A DNA stretch of 35,567 nt, from contig JAADCU010000036.1 in assembly GCA_013154355.1 (NCBI GenBank), positions 1 through 35,567 on the forward strand, written 5' to 3'. This document shows, piece after piece, positions 15,196-23,442 of the stretch (its first letter is position 1; every line of letters starts with the position of its first letter). The notes under the pieces were generated by a model. That model saw only the letters and a program-made list of their open reading frames with translations. It was not told where the DNA came from and did not search any database. Position numbers and translations under genes: made by a program. This DNA is from Thermoproteota archaeon (lineage in GTDB: Archaea > Thermoproteota > Thermoprotei > Thermoproteales > Thermocladiaceae).

Positions 15196-18100
15196 ATGAA
15201 CATTAGTGAAGAGAAGAGAAGAATATTTCAACCCCTAGTAATGTACAGGAACGCCTGTCCAAACTGTGGTGGCAGCATAACCTCTGACAGACTCTACCTC
15301 GGCCTACCCTGTCATAGATGTCTACCTGACGAGTACGTGTGGAGAATAAAGACCACTCTCGACCTTATAAGAGTTCTGAAAGAATTGAACACGCTGAGAG
15401 ATCTCAAGATACTTGAGACATTTCAACTCGAGTACGAGAAGTTCAGCAAGCTCTTCGAGAGAGCTGTAGGCGCAAAAATGTGGGGGGCTCAGAGATTATG
15501 GGCTAGAAGACTTATAAAAGGCAAGAGCTTTGCAATAATTGCACCAACAGGAAGCGGCAAGACCACCTTCGGAATAGTTGCTTCAATATACGTGTCATAT
15601 TACAAGACCGAGGGAAAAGGAAAGGTGCTCATGGTCTTCCCGACGTCAGTACTTGCTGATCAAGTATATAAGAAGCTTATGACGTTCATAGATAAGCTAG
15701 GTCTCAGAGATAGAATAGTTGCACTAACATACAATACCCTATTATCAAAGAGCGAGAGACAGAAAGTTCTTGAGCATCTTGAGAAAGGAGATTTCAACAT
15801 CATCGTAGTCACAAACATGTTCATTCCTCGCCATATGGAGATACTTAGAAGATACAGATTCGATCTCATATTTGTAGACGATGTTGATAGCATTCTAAAG
15901 GCATCAAGCAAGAACATAGATAGACTTCTCCTACTTCTTGGAGTACCAGAAGATGCTCTCAAGACAGCACTAAAGATAGTAGAGATGTTGAAAGAGATAA
16001 GAAGACTCAAAAGAGCAGAAGCAAGCGAAGAAGAGATAAGGAAGAGATATGAAGAAGTAAGGAAGCTTGAGGAAGAGATAAGGAGAAGACTTGAAGGTGT
16101 AAAGATAGGAATACTCATCGCATCTGGAGCCTTGGTCAAGGCTAAGAGAAGTACAAGAATAAGATTGTTTAGAGAGTTTCTAGGTTTCGAGACAGGTGGT
16201 AGAGCAGAAGGTCTTAGAAATGTCGTAGACATATATACGGAGATTAAGAAGAGTATAGAGAACACAGTACTAGAGCTCGTAGACAAGCTTAAGGATGGTG
16301 GAATAATATACGTGCCTACTCACCTAGGTAAGGAGTTTGCGGAAAAACTTGAGAAACTTCTCAAAGAGAGAGGAGTTAAAGCATACGCCTATCTTAGACC
16401 TAAGAGAGGCATCTTAGACAAGTTCTCTAACGGCGAGCTTGACGTACTTATTGGGTTAGCAACAGCAAGATCTGCACTAGTCAGAGGTATAGATCTTCCA
16501 CATCGTGTAAAATATGTAATCTTTGCAGGAGTCCCAAGAATAAGGTTCAGATTGAACATATCAGAGTTCAGACCTGGAAGATATATAGCACTCTTCATGA
16601 TAGTTAGAAATGTCCTAGATAAAGATGAGAGACTTCAAGTTGATAAGATAGTTAGCAAGCTTAGAAACATTGTTGGAATATCAGAACAACAGCTTAATAA
16701 GATATTAGAAGCTATTAATGAAGGTAGAGAAGATTCTTTAACAGGATTTGATAAATATGTTGCATGGATCGTAAAATCATCTATAGAGTTAGCATCAAAG
16801 ATACTTAGCAAGCTTACACGAGACATAATAGAGAAGCTTGATGTAAGGATAGAGAGAGATGAGAAGGGAATAGTAGTTACTTTACCAGACACCACGACCT
16901 ATGTACAGGGTAGTGGTAGAACATCGAGAATGTATGTTGGAGGAGTAACTAAGGGCATATCTATAGTGATAGTAGATGACGAGAAGGTGTTCAGAGGACT
17001 TGAAAGAGAGCTCAAGTACAGGATAGAAGGTTTCGAGTTTAAGCACATATCTCAAGTAGATCTAGAATCTCTCATAAAAGAGATAAATGAGGAGAGAAGA
17101 AAGGTTGCTGACATAATATTTGGTAGAGCTAGACCTGAGGAGACTGGTCTAGAGTTCCTGAAGACTGCACTCATAGTTGTTGAGTCTCCTACAAAAGCAA
17201 GAACCATAGCAGGATTCTTCGGTAAACCTAGTGTTAGAGTTATAGGAGGATTACAGGTCTATGAGACCTCTATAGGAAACCTACTCCTTCTAGTTACAGC
17301 AACTAAAGGACACATGTGGGAGCTTGTTCCAGAAGCTCCTGAGAGTGATGTAAAGTACATCTATGAGAACTATACTAAGATAGTTGGAGATAAACCTAGA
17401 GACTACTTTGGAGTACTGAAGATAGGTCACTACTTTGTACCTATATATAACATAATTAGAAAGTGTCCAAGATGTGGAGAAACGTATAGTCACGATATTG
17501 ATAGATGCCCAAGATGTGGAATAGATCTAGTAAGCTCTGGACCTGTGATATCAGCTCTCAGAGACATAGCTACAGAGGTCGACATGGTGTTCATAGGAAC
17601 AGACCCTGATGCTGAAGGAGAGAAGATTGCCTGGGACATCTATGTCATACTTAGACCATATCTAAGAGAGATATATCGTATAGAGTTTCATGAAGTAACA
17701 AAGAAGGCTATACTGGACGCTATAAACAATCCTATCCATAGTGTACGTACTCCAATGGTCATGGCACAGCTCATAAGAAGAATAGAAGATCGCTGGATAG
17801 GATTTGGACTAAGTCAGAAATTATGGAAGGTCTCTCCCATACTTTTCGGAAGACTATATAAGACATTATCTGCAGGTAGAGTACAGACACCTGTACTTGG
17901 ATGGATAATAAAGAGGTACGATATCTCTCGTAAAGACCAGGTATACTACTTCACCATAAGGTTAGAGAACGGTCTAGAGCTTACTCTCGAGCTTCCTGTA
18001 GATAAGAAGAGTCTTCTGAAGGATGTGAAAAACATGAGAGCAAAGGTAAAGATAGTGCCAATAGCAGAAGATCTTGAAGAAACAATAAATCCACCTCCAC

Positions 18101-19149
18101 CATATACTACAGACACCTTACTGAGGGATGCAGCAACAAGATTGAGAATAAGCGTCGAAGAAGCTATGCAGATTGCTCAAGAGCTATTCGAGTCAGGTCT
18201 AATAACTTACCATAGAACAGATAGTACGAGAGTTTCACCAGCTGGCATAGCCGTTGCTAGAGAGTATATTGTGAAGAATTTTGGAGAACAAGAGTTTGTT
18301 CCTAGACAGTGGATACTTGGTGGACATATTGGAGCTCACGAGTGTATTAGACCTACGAGACCTATAGATGCTGATGAACTACGTGCACTAGTGATTAGTG
18401 GAGTCTTACAGCTCTCTATAAGATTAACACAGCGTCATCTAGCAATGTATGATATGATATTTAGAAGATTCATTGCTAGCCAGATGAGACCAGCAAAGAT
18501 AAGAAAATCAAAATATGAGATAGCGATAGAGGGAGAGTCAGAGTCTCATAGCATAATTGTGGAGAAGGTTGTTGGAGTAGTTGAGGAAGGTTTTCTAAAA
18601 GTGTTGAAGCTAGTAGAACTAGAAGATAAGTTACCTACTGGAGAATTTGCAATAAGTGAGATAGTTAGACCGCCAAGAAGAGTTCCAAGAACAAAACCGA
18701 TGACAGAGGGTGAGGTAGTTGCAGAGATGAAGCAGAAGGGTATAGGAAGACCATCAACATATGCTAGAATAGTAGAGGTCATATTAAGACGTAGATATGC
18801 TATCTGTGTTGGAAGACCAAAATATCTTGTACCAACTAGAAAAGGAATGAAAGTGTACCTATACCTTACAGGAGATGAGACTACTAAGGAACTCCTACTT
18901 AAGACAAGGAACAAGGAAGAGAAAGAGAGGCTTCTAGAGATACTGAGAAAATTGAAAGATCTCGGAGCATTTAGAGAACTAGTATCTGAAGAAAGAACAA
19001 GACTAGTACAACAGCTAATGGATGATGTAGAAAATGGAGAAAGAGACTACCTAGAAGTACTAAACGAGCTATATGAGGAAGCAGAAAGATATAACCTATT
19101 TGAGAAGTTTGAGATAAAGGAAGAAATAGAGGAGACCTTAGAAGAGTAA
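15196..19149 (+). CDS. rgy: Reverse gyrase
   Basis: The protein has 1317 aa, somewhat longer than the approximately 1,100-1,250 usual in Crenarchaeota. Domains in order: zinc finger C21-x2-C24/C39-x2-C42; helicase-like half with Walker A APTGSGKTT (about 115) and FVDDVDS as the DEAD-like motif (about 226); QGSGRTSR motif VI; topoisomerase IA half starting with the Toprim motif IVVESPTKART (about 658); second zinc finger CPRCG..CPRCG (about 756-774); acidic triad TDPDAEGEK; and catalytic Tyr in ITYHRTDSTR (about 1005). It introduces positive supercoils using ATP and is the hallmark of hyperthermophiles. An extra charged helix segment (about 260-295, RKLEEEIRRR) and the region around 470-560 account for part of the additional length. 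No intein was seen. Confidence 0.98.
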   Translation: MNISEEKRRIFQPLVMYRNACPNCGGSITSDRLYLGLPCHRCLPDEYVWRIKTTLDLIRVLKELNTLRDLKILETFQLEYEKFSKLFERAVGAKMWGAQRLWARRLIKGKSFAIIAPTGSGKTTFGIVASIYVSYYKTEGKGKVLMVFPTSVLADQVYKKLMTFIDKLGLRDRIVALTYNTLLSKSERQKVLEHLEKGDFNIIVVTNMFIPRHMEILRRYRFDLIFVDDVDSILKASSKNIDRLLLLLGVPEDALKTALKIVEMLKEIRRLKRAEASEEEIRKRYEEVRKLEEEIRRRLEGVKIGILIASGALVKAKRSTRIRLFREFLGFETGGRAEGLRNVVDIYTEIKKSIENTVLELVDKLKDGGIIYVPTHLGKEFAEKLEKLLKERGVKAYAYLRPKRGILDKFSNGELDVLIGLATARSALVRGIDLPHRVKYVIFAGVPRIRFRLNISEFRPGRYIALFMIVRNVLDKDERLQVDKIVSKLRNIVGISEQQLNKILEAINEGREDSLTGFDKYVAWIVKSSIELASKILSKLTRDIIEKLDVRIERDEKGIVVTLPDTTTYVQGSGRTSRMYVGGVTKGISIVIVDDEKVFRGLERELKYRIEGFEFKHISQVDLESLIKEINEERRKVADIIFGRARPEETGLEFLKTALIVVESPTKARTIAGFFGKPSVRVIGGLQVYETSIGNLLLLVTATKGHMWELVPEAPESDVKYIYENYTKIVGDKPRDYFGVLKIGHYFVPIYNIIRKCPRCGETYSHDIDRCPRCGIDLVSSGPVISALRDIATEVDMVFIGTDPDAEGEKIAWDIYVILRPYLREIYRIEFHEVTKKAILDAINNPIHSVRTPMVMAQLIRRIEDRWIGFGLSQKLWKVSPILFGRLYKTLSAGRVQTPVLGWIIKRYDISRKDQVYYFTIRLENGLELTLELPVDKKSLLKDVKNMRAKVKIVPIAEDLEETINPPPPYTTDTLLRDAATRLRISVEEAMQIAQELFESGLITYHRTDSTRVSPAGIAVAREYIVKNFGEQEFVPRQWILGGHIGAHECIRPTRPIDADELRALVISGVLQLSIRLTQRHLAMYDMIFRRFIASQMRPAKIRKSKYEIAIEGESESHSIIVEKVVGVVEEGFLKVLKLVELEDKLPTGEFAISEIVRPPRRVPRTKPMTEGEVVAEMKQKGIGRPSTYARIVEVILRRRYAICVGRPKYLVPTRKGMKVYLYLTGDETTKELLLKTRNKEEKERLLEILRKLKDLGAFRELVSEERTRLVQQLMDDVENGERDYLEVLNELYEEAERYNLFEKFEIKEEIEETLEE

Positions 19150-19155
19150 GCTCAT

Positions 19156-20235
19156 CTACCTTCTCGCTTCTGTACGACGCCTCTCGGTTCTATGCTGTAC
19201 ATTCCTATTTCTTACCTCAGTACTTCCCTGTGAACTACCTCTCTTAATCCTGTTCCTTCTATGTCTAGTATTTACATATTTCTGAACCTCATTCTTAAGT
19301 TCTTGAGCTTTCTCAATAATCTTCTTTAAATCTTTTCTAAGCTTACTTACTAGAGTTCTATTATTTATGAATAGAGGTAGTATAGTATAGAGAGCTCTAG
19401 CTCTTGCTTCAATCTTTCTAAACTTAATCATTATCATTCTAGTATAGTTATGAAATTCTTCTAAGCCCTCTTTCGTACAGTTGAATGTTTTCAATATAGT
19501 TCTATTCCCTATCTTGACATATATGATACCTGGTCTACAGACACCATTAACCATTTCTGGTGGAGCTATCTTTACTATCTTGCTCTCGTTCAGTATCTTA
19601 AGATACTTCTCTATTATATGATTTACATGTATATATGTCCTGTACTCATATACTATTCTAAGAATGTTACTAATCCTCAATCTTTTTTCATAACATTTCA
19701 TTACGCACTCAAAAGTTCTTCTAATAGTAGTTATATTTGAACATTCTCTAGTACAGTATTTACATGTTTCCTCAATATTTCTATACACTGTCTCATTATG
19801 TATACCAAGCTTCTTCAGATATCTCATGTATATGTGAGCTAATGCTTCTGCAACAGCTCTAGCGAATAGTCTGTGATAGGTTCTATTTGTTATCTGTCTT
19901 TCTGCTACAATTACATATACATGCTCTGCAATGTTTAGAGAATGTAATGCTTTTTCTAGAGCTGCTGAACATCTGTTTTCTTTTACTAGTTTCTGAGCTT
20001 CTATGATGTATGTGTTACTCTTGTTAAGTTCTTCTAGTATTTTCTTATTTGTTATGTTTAGCTTCTTTACTAGTATGTTATCATAGTTAAGTATCTTTTC
20101 TGTAGAGTTTATAATATATTCTGCTGCTCTACATGCAGGTCTAACATGTACTGCATATATTATGGTTACAGCCATTACTACAGCTGCTGCTACAGCTAGA
20201 GCTATCATTAGTCTCGATCGTGGACTCACGAGCAA
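19156..20235 (-). CDS. Membrane-anchored, extracellular, Cys-containing unknown protein
   Basis: The protein has about 359 aa from a TTG start; GTG (20229) or ATG (20208) are alternatives. One N-terminal hydrophobic helix (MIALAVAAAVVMAVTIIYAV) acts as signal or anchor. The exterior part has about ten N-x-S/T sequons (NST, NRT, NET, NIT, NCT, NYT), suggesting N-glycosylation at the cell surface. It also has a compact Cys cluster CKYCTRECSN..CVMKC, likely disulfide-bonded, and long amphipathic helices. The C-terminal 45 residues are extremely basic and low-complexity (RRTEARR). No family was recognised. It could be a structural S-layer-associated or adhesion protein. Confidence 0.72.
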   Translation of the reverse strand: MLVSPRSRLMIALAVAAAVVMAVTIIYAVHVRPACRAAEYIINSTEKILNYDNILVKKLNITNKKILEELNKSNTYIIEAQKLVKENRCSAALEKALHSLNIAEHVYVIVAERQITNRTYHRLFARAVAEALAHIYMRYLKKLGIHNETVYRNIEETCKYCTRECSNITTIRRTFECVMKCYEKRLRISNILRIVYEYRTYIHVNHIIEKYLKILNESKIVKIAPPEMVNGVCRPGIIYVKIGNRTILKTFNCTKEGLEEFHNYTRMIMIKFRKIEARARALYTILPLFINNRTLVSKLRKDLKKIIEKAQELKNEVQKYVNTRHRRNRIKRGSSQGSTEVRNRNVQHRTERRRTEARR

Positions 20236-20572
20236 GCTCTCACCTAGTTCATCTTTAAGGAAAATGGTCTGAAAAATGTGTCAAAAGAGATTTCTTAACG
20301 CTGAACATGATGGTGAACTTTATGAAACATGTTGAAAAACTTGTTTCGAGAGATGAAGAATAGATAGGCCTCTGAAATAATGATGAGAGGGCTATACGCG
20401 GATCATCAGACCCCGTCGTACACATCATTACTTCAGGACCTGGGCTGGCTCATCACGTGGACGTCTAATAATGTTGCTCTACTAGCTGTGATGAGTTAGA
20501 TAATTCTTACCTCTAGTACACGTATGTTCTACCTATCGCGACCATGATCTCGATCTGCTTCTAGTTGTGATA
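20236..20572. other. 337-bp intergenic region holding one C/D sRNA
   Basis: No protein gene was found. The GC-rich core 20400-20460 is a minus-strand C/D sRNA (listed separately). Further C/D-like fragments exist on the plus strand: CTGA AATA ATGATGA at about 20369-20383 and an isolated GTGATGA near 20488. They lack a complete box set. The rest appears to be spacer and the promoter of the surface-protein gene (CCTTAAAG on the minus strand near 20260). Confidence 0.5.
20406..20456 (-). ncRNA. Box C/D sRNA (candidate E)
   Basis: Read on the minus strand: C GTGATGA (20450-20456), 13-nt guide GCCAGCCCAGGTC, D' CTGA (20433-20436), spacer AGTA, C' ATGATGT (20422-20428, one mismatch), 12-nt guide GTACGACGGGGT, D CTGA (20406-20409). 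D and D' are perfect and the spacings are canonical. Predicted target bases are the U in GACCU/GGGCUGGC and the 5th base, C, in ACCCC/GUCGUAC. Target not assigned. Confidence 0.85.
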
Positions 20573-20779
20573 TTATTGCTCTCTTTTCAATCCTCTTGGC
20601 GTAGTAAGTCTCCTTATTACTTCTCTCGCCTCTTTTCCTGATCTTGCCCTATATATTATCTGTGCTTCCTCAATTCTTAGTAGGTTTCCACAGTAAGGAC
20701 ATTGATGAGTTTTTGCTCCATATTTCATTGCTGATATCGATCCACATTTTGGACATCTTACTACTAGATACTCTACCAC
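20573..20779 (-). CDS. Small zinc-ribbon protein (DUF1922-like)
   Basis: A GTG start gives 68 aa. A single zinc ribbon is formed by RCPKCGS and QCPYCGN at residues 9-12 and 27-30, followed by a strand and a helix GKEAREVIRRL, the layout of the archaeal DUF1922 family. The function of that family is unknown; a nucleic-acid or protein adaptor role is likely. It is divergent from a second small zinc protein with a 40-nt gap. Confidence 0.72.
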   Translation of the reverse strand: MVEYLVVRCPKCGSISAMKYGAKTHQCPYCGNLLRIEEAQIIYRARSGKEAREVIRRLTTPRGLKREQ

Positions 20780-20819
20780 ATGTATGTTTTTAAATTAGGT
20801 AGTTGATAATTCTTTGTCT

Positions 20820-20978
20820 ATGAGCTTTGAGATAGTTGAAGAGAGGGTAAATGTAGAAGGAAGAGAACTCGTATTTTACCATGTTAAATGTAGAAAGTGT
20901 GGTAACATAGTTGCAACATATGCTGATCGTAGAATTGCTGAGTACAGTGCTAGGTACTGGTTAAAGTGTTGTGACTAA
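20820..20978 (+). CDS. 52-aa zinc-finger-like protein (absent from the ORF track)
   Basis: The ATG at 20820 opens a 52-codon frame ending TAA at 20978. The sequence starts MSFEIVEERV and ends YWLKCCD. The pattern KCRKCGN plus the terminal CC gives four Cys, enough for one metal site. A TATA-like TTTTTAAATTA (20787-20797) is centred 28 nt before the ATG, supporting a leaderless gene. No family was recognised. It lies immediately upstream of C/D sRNA D and divergent from the DUF1922-like gene. Confidence 0.68.
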   Translation: MSFEIVEERVNVEGRELVFYHVKCRKCGNIVATYADRRIAEYSARYWLKCCD

Positions 20979-20992
20979 CGTTATATTTCTAG

Positions 20993-21042
20993 ATGATGAG
21001 CCCAGGCGAATCAGATAGCATGAAGAGTTCAGCCTAGGCTGA
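20993..21042 (+). ncRNA. Box C/D sRNA (candidate D)
   Basis: The order is C ATGATGA (20993), 12-nt guide GCCCAGGCGAAT, D' CAGA (21012, one change), spacer TAGC, C' ATGAAGA (21020), 12-nt guide GTTCAGCCTAGG, D CTGA (21039-21042). A TTTTT tract follows at 21046. Predicted target bases are the G in AUUCG/CCUGGGC and the G in CCUAG/GCUGAAC. The likely TATA GGTTAAAGTG (20959-20968) lies inside the preceding small gene. Confidence 0.83.
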
Positions 21043-21045
21043 GTC

Positions 21046-21065
21046 TTTTTCAGAATATTTTTAAG
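21046..21065 (+). promoter_or_regulatory. T-tract end of sRNA D and TATA box of the next gene
   Basis: TTTTT (21046-21050) can terminate sRNA D. TTTTTAAG (21058-21065) is centred 26 nt before the ATG at 21087, giving a leaderless mRNA. Confidence 0.55.
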
Positions 21066-21086
21066 AGACTTCAGTATAGTTGTAAT

Positions 21087-22232
21087 ATGGATTTCTCTGA
21101 TTTTGAGGTCGAGCAGTTTATTTACAGTTGTATCAATATGATTCCTATAGTAGCAGGCTGTTGTATAGACGCATTATCGAGATATTTATCTTCAAACAGT
21201 GTAACGAGGTTGAGTACAGGTAATACGCAGGCTGTTGGAATAGGTATAGCTATTGCTAGTGCAGTATTCTGGAACGTCAACGTGAAGATAGTGTACATAC
21301 CCTCGATATCTAAGAAAGATGATGTAGAGAGCCTATCAAGTATAGTGACAGAGAGACTTAACTCACCGACCATAATATTGACAGATGATGCATATCTAGC
21401 CTATCGTAGAAAAGAGATAGCTAAGTTATTTAAGATAGTTCTTCACGAGCTTGCTCAGATAGCTCCACTTCTTCTAGGAGAAAAATTCATAGTAGATGGA
21501 GATATAGCAAGTAGACTGTTTAATCTTGTAATGAAGTTCTCTTCGTATGGTTTTAAGAATATGAAGAATCTTGCAATAGAGGAGAATACTCACACAAGAA
21601 AGACTGTGGAGACTAGTCTAGTCGCTAGAAAGTTCACGTTAGAGACTGTTGATAGAAAGGTTATAGAATTCTTCTTCAAGAATCTACGAGAGTCTAATGG
21701 AAGATTAAAATATGTAATAATTCAATCAAAGGTAAATAATGCTATTAAGGCACTACTGATAAAGACTATACTTGAAGGAGATTCTAGATTACTAGAGATA
21801 ATACGTAGCGGAAACTTAAGTAAAGAGATAGAGAACTCTCTTGACTATCTGATAGACAAGCTTGAGACGGCTCTAGTACTAGGAAGAGATATTAAAGAAC
21901 TAATTGAGAAAAATAGGCAACTTCTAGAGAAGCTTCGTAAGTATGAGGAAGAGATAACAGATTTAAAGAGGAAGAACGAGGAGCTTGAGAACATTCTTAA
22001 AAGAAAAAGAGACGAAATTATATCGAAGTTATTTCAGGAGAAGTATCTTAGGATCGTGGTAGTTGATGGTTTTATTAAGAAAAAGAGAAGAGAGCTCATA
22101 GTGAGAGCCCCTGTCTATGTTCTTTTTCTTATAAGAAACCTCATGAAGGAGTATGATGGTCATGTACCTGTTAAGCTTATTAAGATGTTAGAACAGTATA
22201 AGCTTGTTAAGATAGTTAAGTATGGTGGCTAA
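21087..22232 (+). CDS. Unknown protein with a central coiled coil
   Basis: The protein has 381 aa and no family was recognised. The first roughly 100 residues look like an α/β domain (TGNTQAVGIGIAIASAVFW.. and NSPTIILTDDAYLAYRRKEI). The middle is helical. Residues about 265-320 form a coiled coil (KNRQLLEKLRKYEEEITDLK). The last 60 residues return to α/β with VVVDGFIKKKRRELIVRAP. A leaderless ATG start behind a strong TATA supports the call. It is the only gene in its unit and converges with RIO2. The CC pair near residues 25-26 is notable. Confidence 0.75.
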   Translation: MDFSDFEVEQFIYSCINMIPIVAGCCIDALSRYLSSNSVTRLSTGNTQAVGIGIAIASAVFWNVNVKIVYIPSISKKDDVESLSSIVTERLNSPTIILTDDAYLAYRRKEIAKLFKIVLHELAQIAPLLLGEKFIVDGDIASRLFNLVMKFSSYGFKNMKNLAIEENTHTRKTVETSLVARKFTLETVDRKVIEFFFKNLRESNGRLKYVIIQSKVNNAIKALLIKTILEGDSRLLEIIRSGNLSKEIENSLDYLIDKLETALVLGRDIKELIEKNRQLLEKLRKYEEEITDLKRKNEELENILKRKRDEIISKLFQEKYLRIVVVDGFIKKKRRELIVRAPVYVLFLIRNLMKEYDGHVPVKLIKMLEQYKLVKIVKYGG

Positions 22233-22235
22233 CGT

Positions 22236-22286
22236 TCAGATAGGATACCCTTCCTCATCAGGTCTGGTGTGCCGGATTCTCATCAT
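22236..22286 (-). ncRNA. Possible box C/D sRNA (candidate F), non-canonical
   Basis: Minus strand: C ATGATGA (22280-22286), 13-nt guide GAATCCGGCACAC, D' CAGA (22263-22266), a 1-nt spacer, C'-like CTGATGA (22255-22261), 15-nt guide, D CTGA (22236-22239). The box set is complete but the D'-C' spacer is too short and the second guide too long. It overlaps the last codons of RIO2, so it would have to be processed from that mRNA or read through from within it. Confidence 0.35.
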
Positions 22287-23394
22287 TCATATCTTTACTA
22301 GAGTCTTCTCTACCTTGTGATAATATTCCTATCTTAACTTTCTCTCTATCTTCTCTACCTGTCGTTGAGAACTCTTTATCGATATTGCTTAATGCTTTCT
22401 CTATATTTTCTTCAGACTCTTCACCTAGCACGTACGTTCTTAGTTCTCTCTGTGTAAGAACTTCTTCAAAAGCTTCCTCTAGCTCAAGCTCTTTTAGCTC
22501 TATGCCTTCTACAATATATTTTAAGGCTTCTTCTACATCTACGTCAAGGTCGTACTCTTTTCTGAAGAACTCTACTATGTTCTCTATATCTCTCTTCAAG
22601 AGTTCTATAGCGTTCTTATAGTCTCTTGGAACCCACTGAGGCCAGTCTATGAGGTATGGTTTCTCGTTTTCAAGTTCTACAAGAACGTTGAATTCGCTTA
22701 GATCACCGTGAACTATTCCTACTTCTCTAAACGTGGTTGCAACATCGTCCAGTATGGAGCCTAGTACTTCTTCTGGTCTTTCTAGCCCAGTCTTGATTTC
22801 AGATAGTTTAAGACCTTCTATATACTCCATGACTACTGCATGACGATTTACTGCTACTGGACGTGGGACAGTGACTCCAGCATTGTACGTCATTACTAGA
22901 GCCTTATACTCCATGTGAGCTGAGAGACGAGATTCGTAGAGCCAGGTTATGTGTCTTCTCTCTCCGACCCATATTCTGAACTTTCTGGTCTGTCTAAAGC
23001 TTGTTCTTCCAAGTCTATGAAACTTTACTACTAGCTTATTACCTGCTGGATCTTCTGCAACATATACATCACTCTCCTTTCCTACTCCGAGAGGTGTTGG
23101 TGATAATCTTTCTATGATTCCCTTCTTAGATAAGGTATGTAGAGCTAGTACATCGTATCCATAATATGTTAGTCTGTATCCTGTGTAGCTTCCTCTCCAT
23201 CTAAGTACCATGCCTAGTGCATTAAGCTTTCTGAGACTTTTTGATACGAGCTCCCATGATCTGTTACTCCACTTTACTATGATCTCCATGGGTACCCACT
23301 CGTACCTTCTATGAGCTACCTCTATCACTCTGAGGATTCTCAGGTCCAGTTTTGTGAGCTCGTTATATGCTGCTACGAGACTCTTAACACTCAA
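22258..23394 (-). CDS. rio2: RIO2 family protein kinase
   Basis: A TTG start gives 378 aa. The N-terminal winged helix (about 1-85) is specific to RIO2. The kinase lobe has GVGKESDVYVAED as the glycine-rich loop, LVVKFHR with the ATP lysine, catalytic HGDLSEFNV and the metal Asp in LIDWPQWV. RIO2 acts as an ATPase/kinase in late 40S/30S maturation. About 70 hydrophilic C-terminal residues (EESEENIEKALSNID..) extend beyond the usual archaeal length of about 300. It is downstream of fen on the same strand, with its own TATA GTTTATAGGC (23428-23437). Confidence 0.95.
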   Translation of the reverse strand: MSVKSLVAAYNELTKLDLRILRVIEVAHRRYEWVPMEIIVKWSNRSWELVSKSLRKLNALGMVLRWRGSYTGYRLTYYGYDVLALHTLSKKGIIERLSPTPLGVGKESDVYVAEDPAGNKLVVKFHRLGRTSFRQTRKFRIWVGERRHITWLYESRLSAHMEYKALVMTYNAGVTVPRPVAVNRHAVVMEYIEGLKLSEIKTGLERPEEVLGSILDDVATTFREVGIVHGDLSEFNVLVELENEKPYLIDWPQWVPRDYKNAIELLKRDIENIVEFFRKEYDLDVDVEEALKYIVEGIELKELELEEAFEEVLTQRELRTYVLGEESEENIEKALSNIDKEFSTTGREDREKVKIGILSQGREDSSKDMNDENPAHQT

Positions 23395-23442
23395 TTCAAC
23401 ACCTAGTAATATATGTGCGATATAGCCTATAAACTTATGCTC

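Noticed and set aside
20338-20410. Plus-strand C/D-like signals (GAGATGA, CTGA, ATGATGA) in the 337-bp gap
   Set aside because: A D'-C'-like pair is present but no D box follows at the right distance and the C box has a mismatch.
20488-20540. Plus-strand GTGATGA with a possible sRNA downstream
   Set aside because: No D', C' or D box follows at usable spacing.
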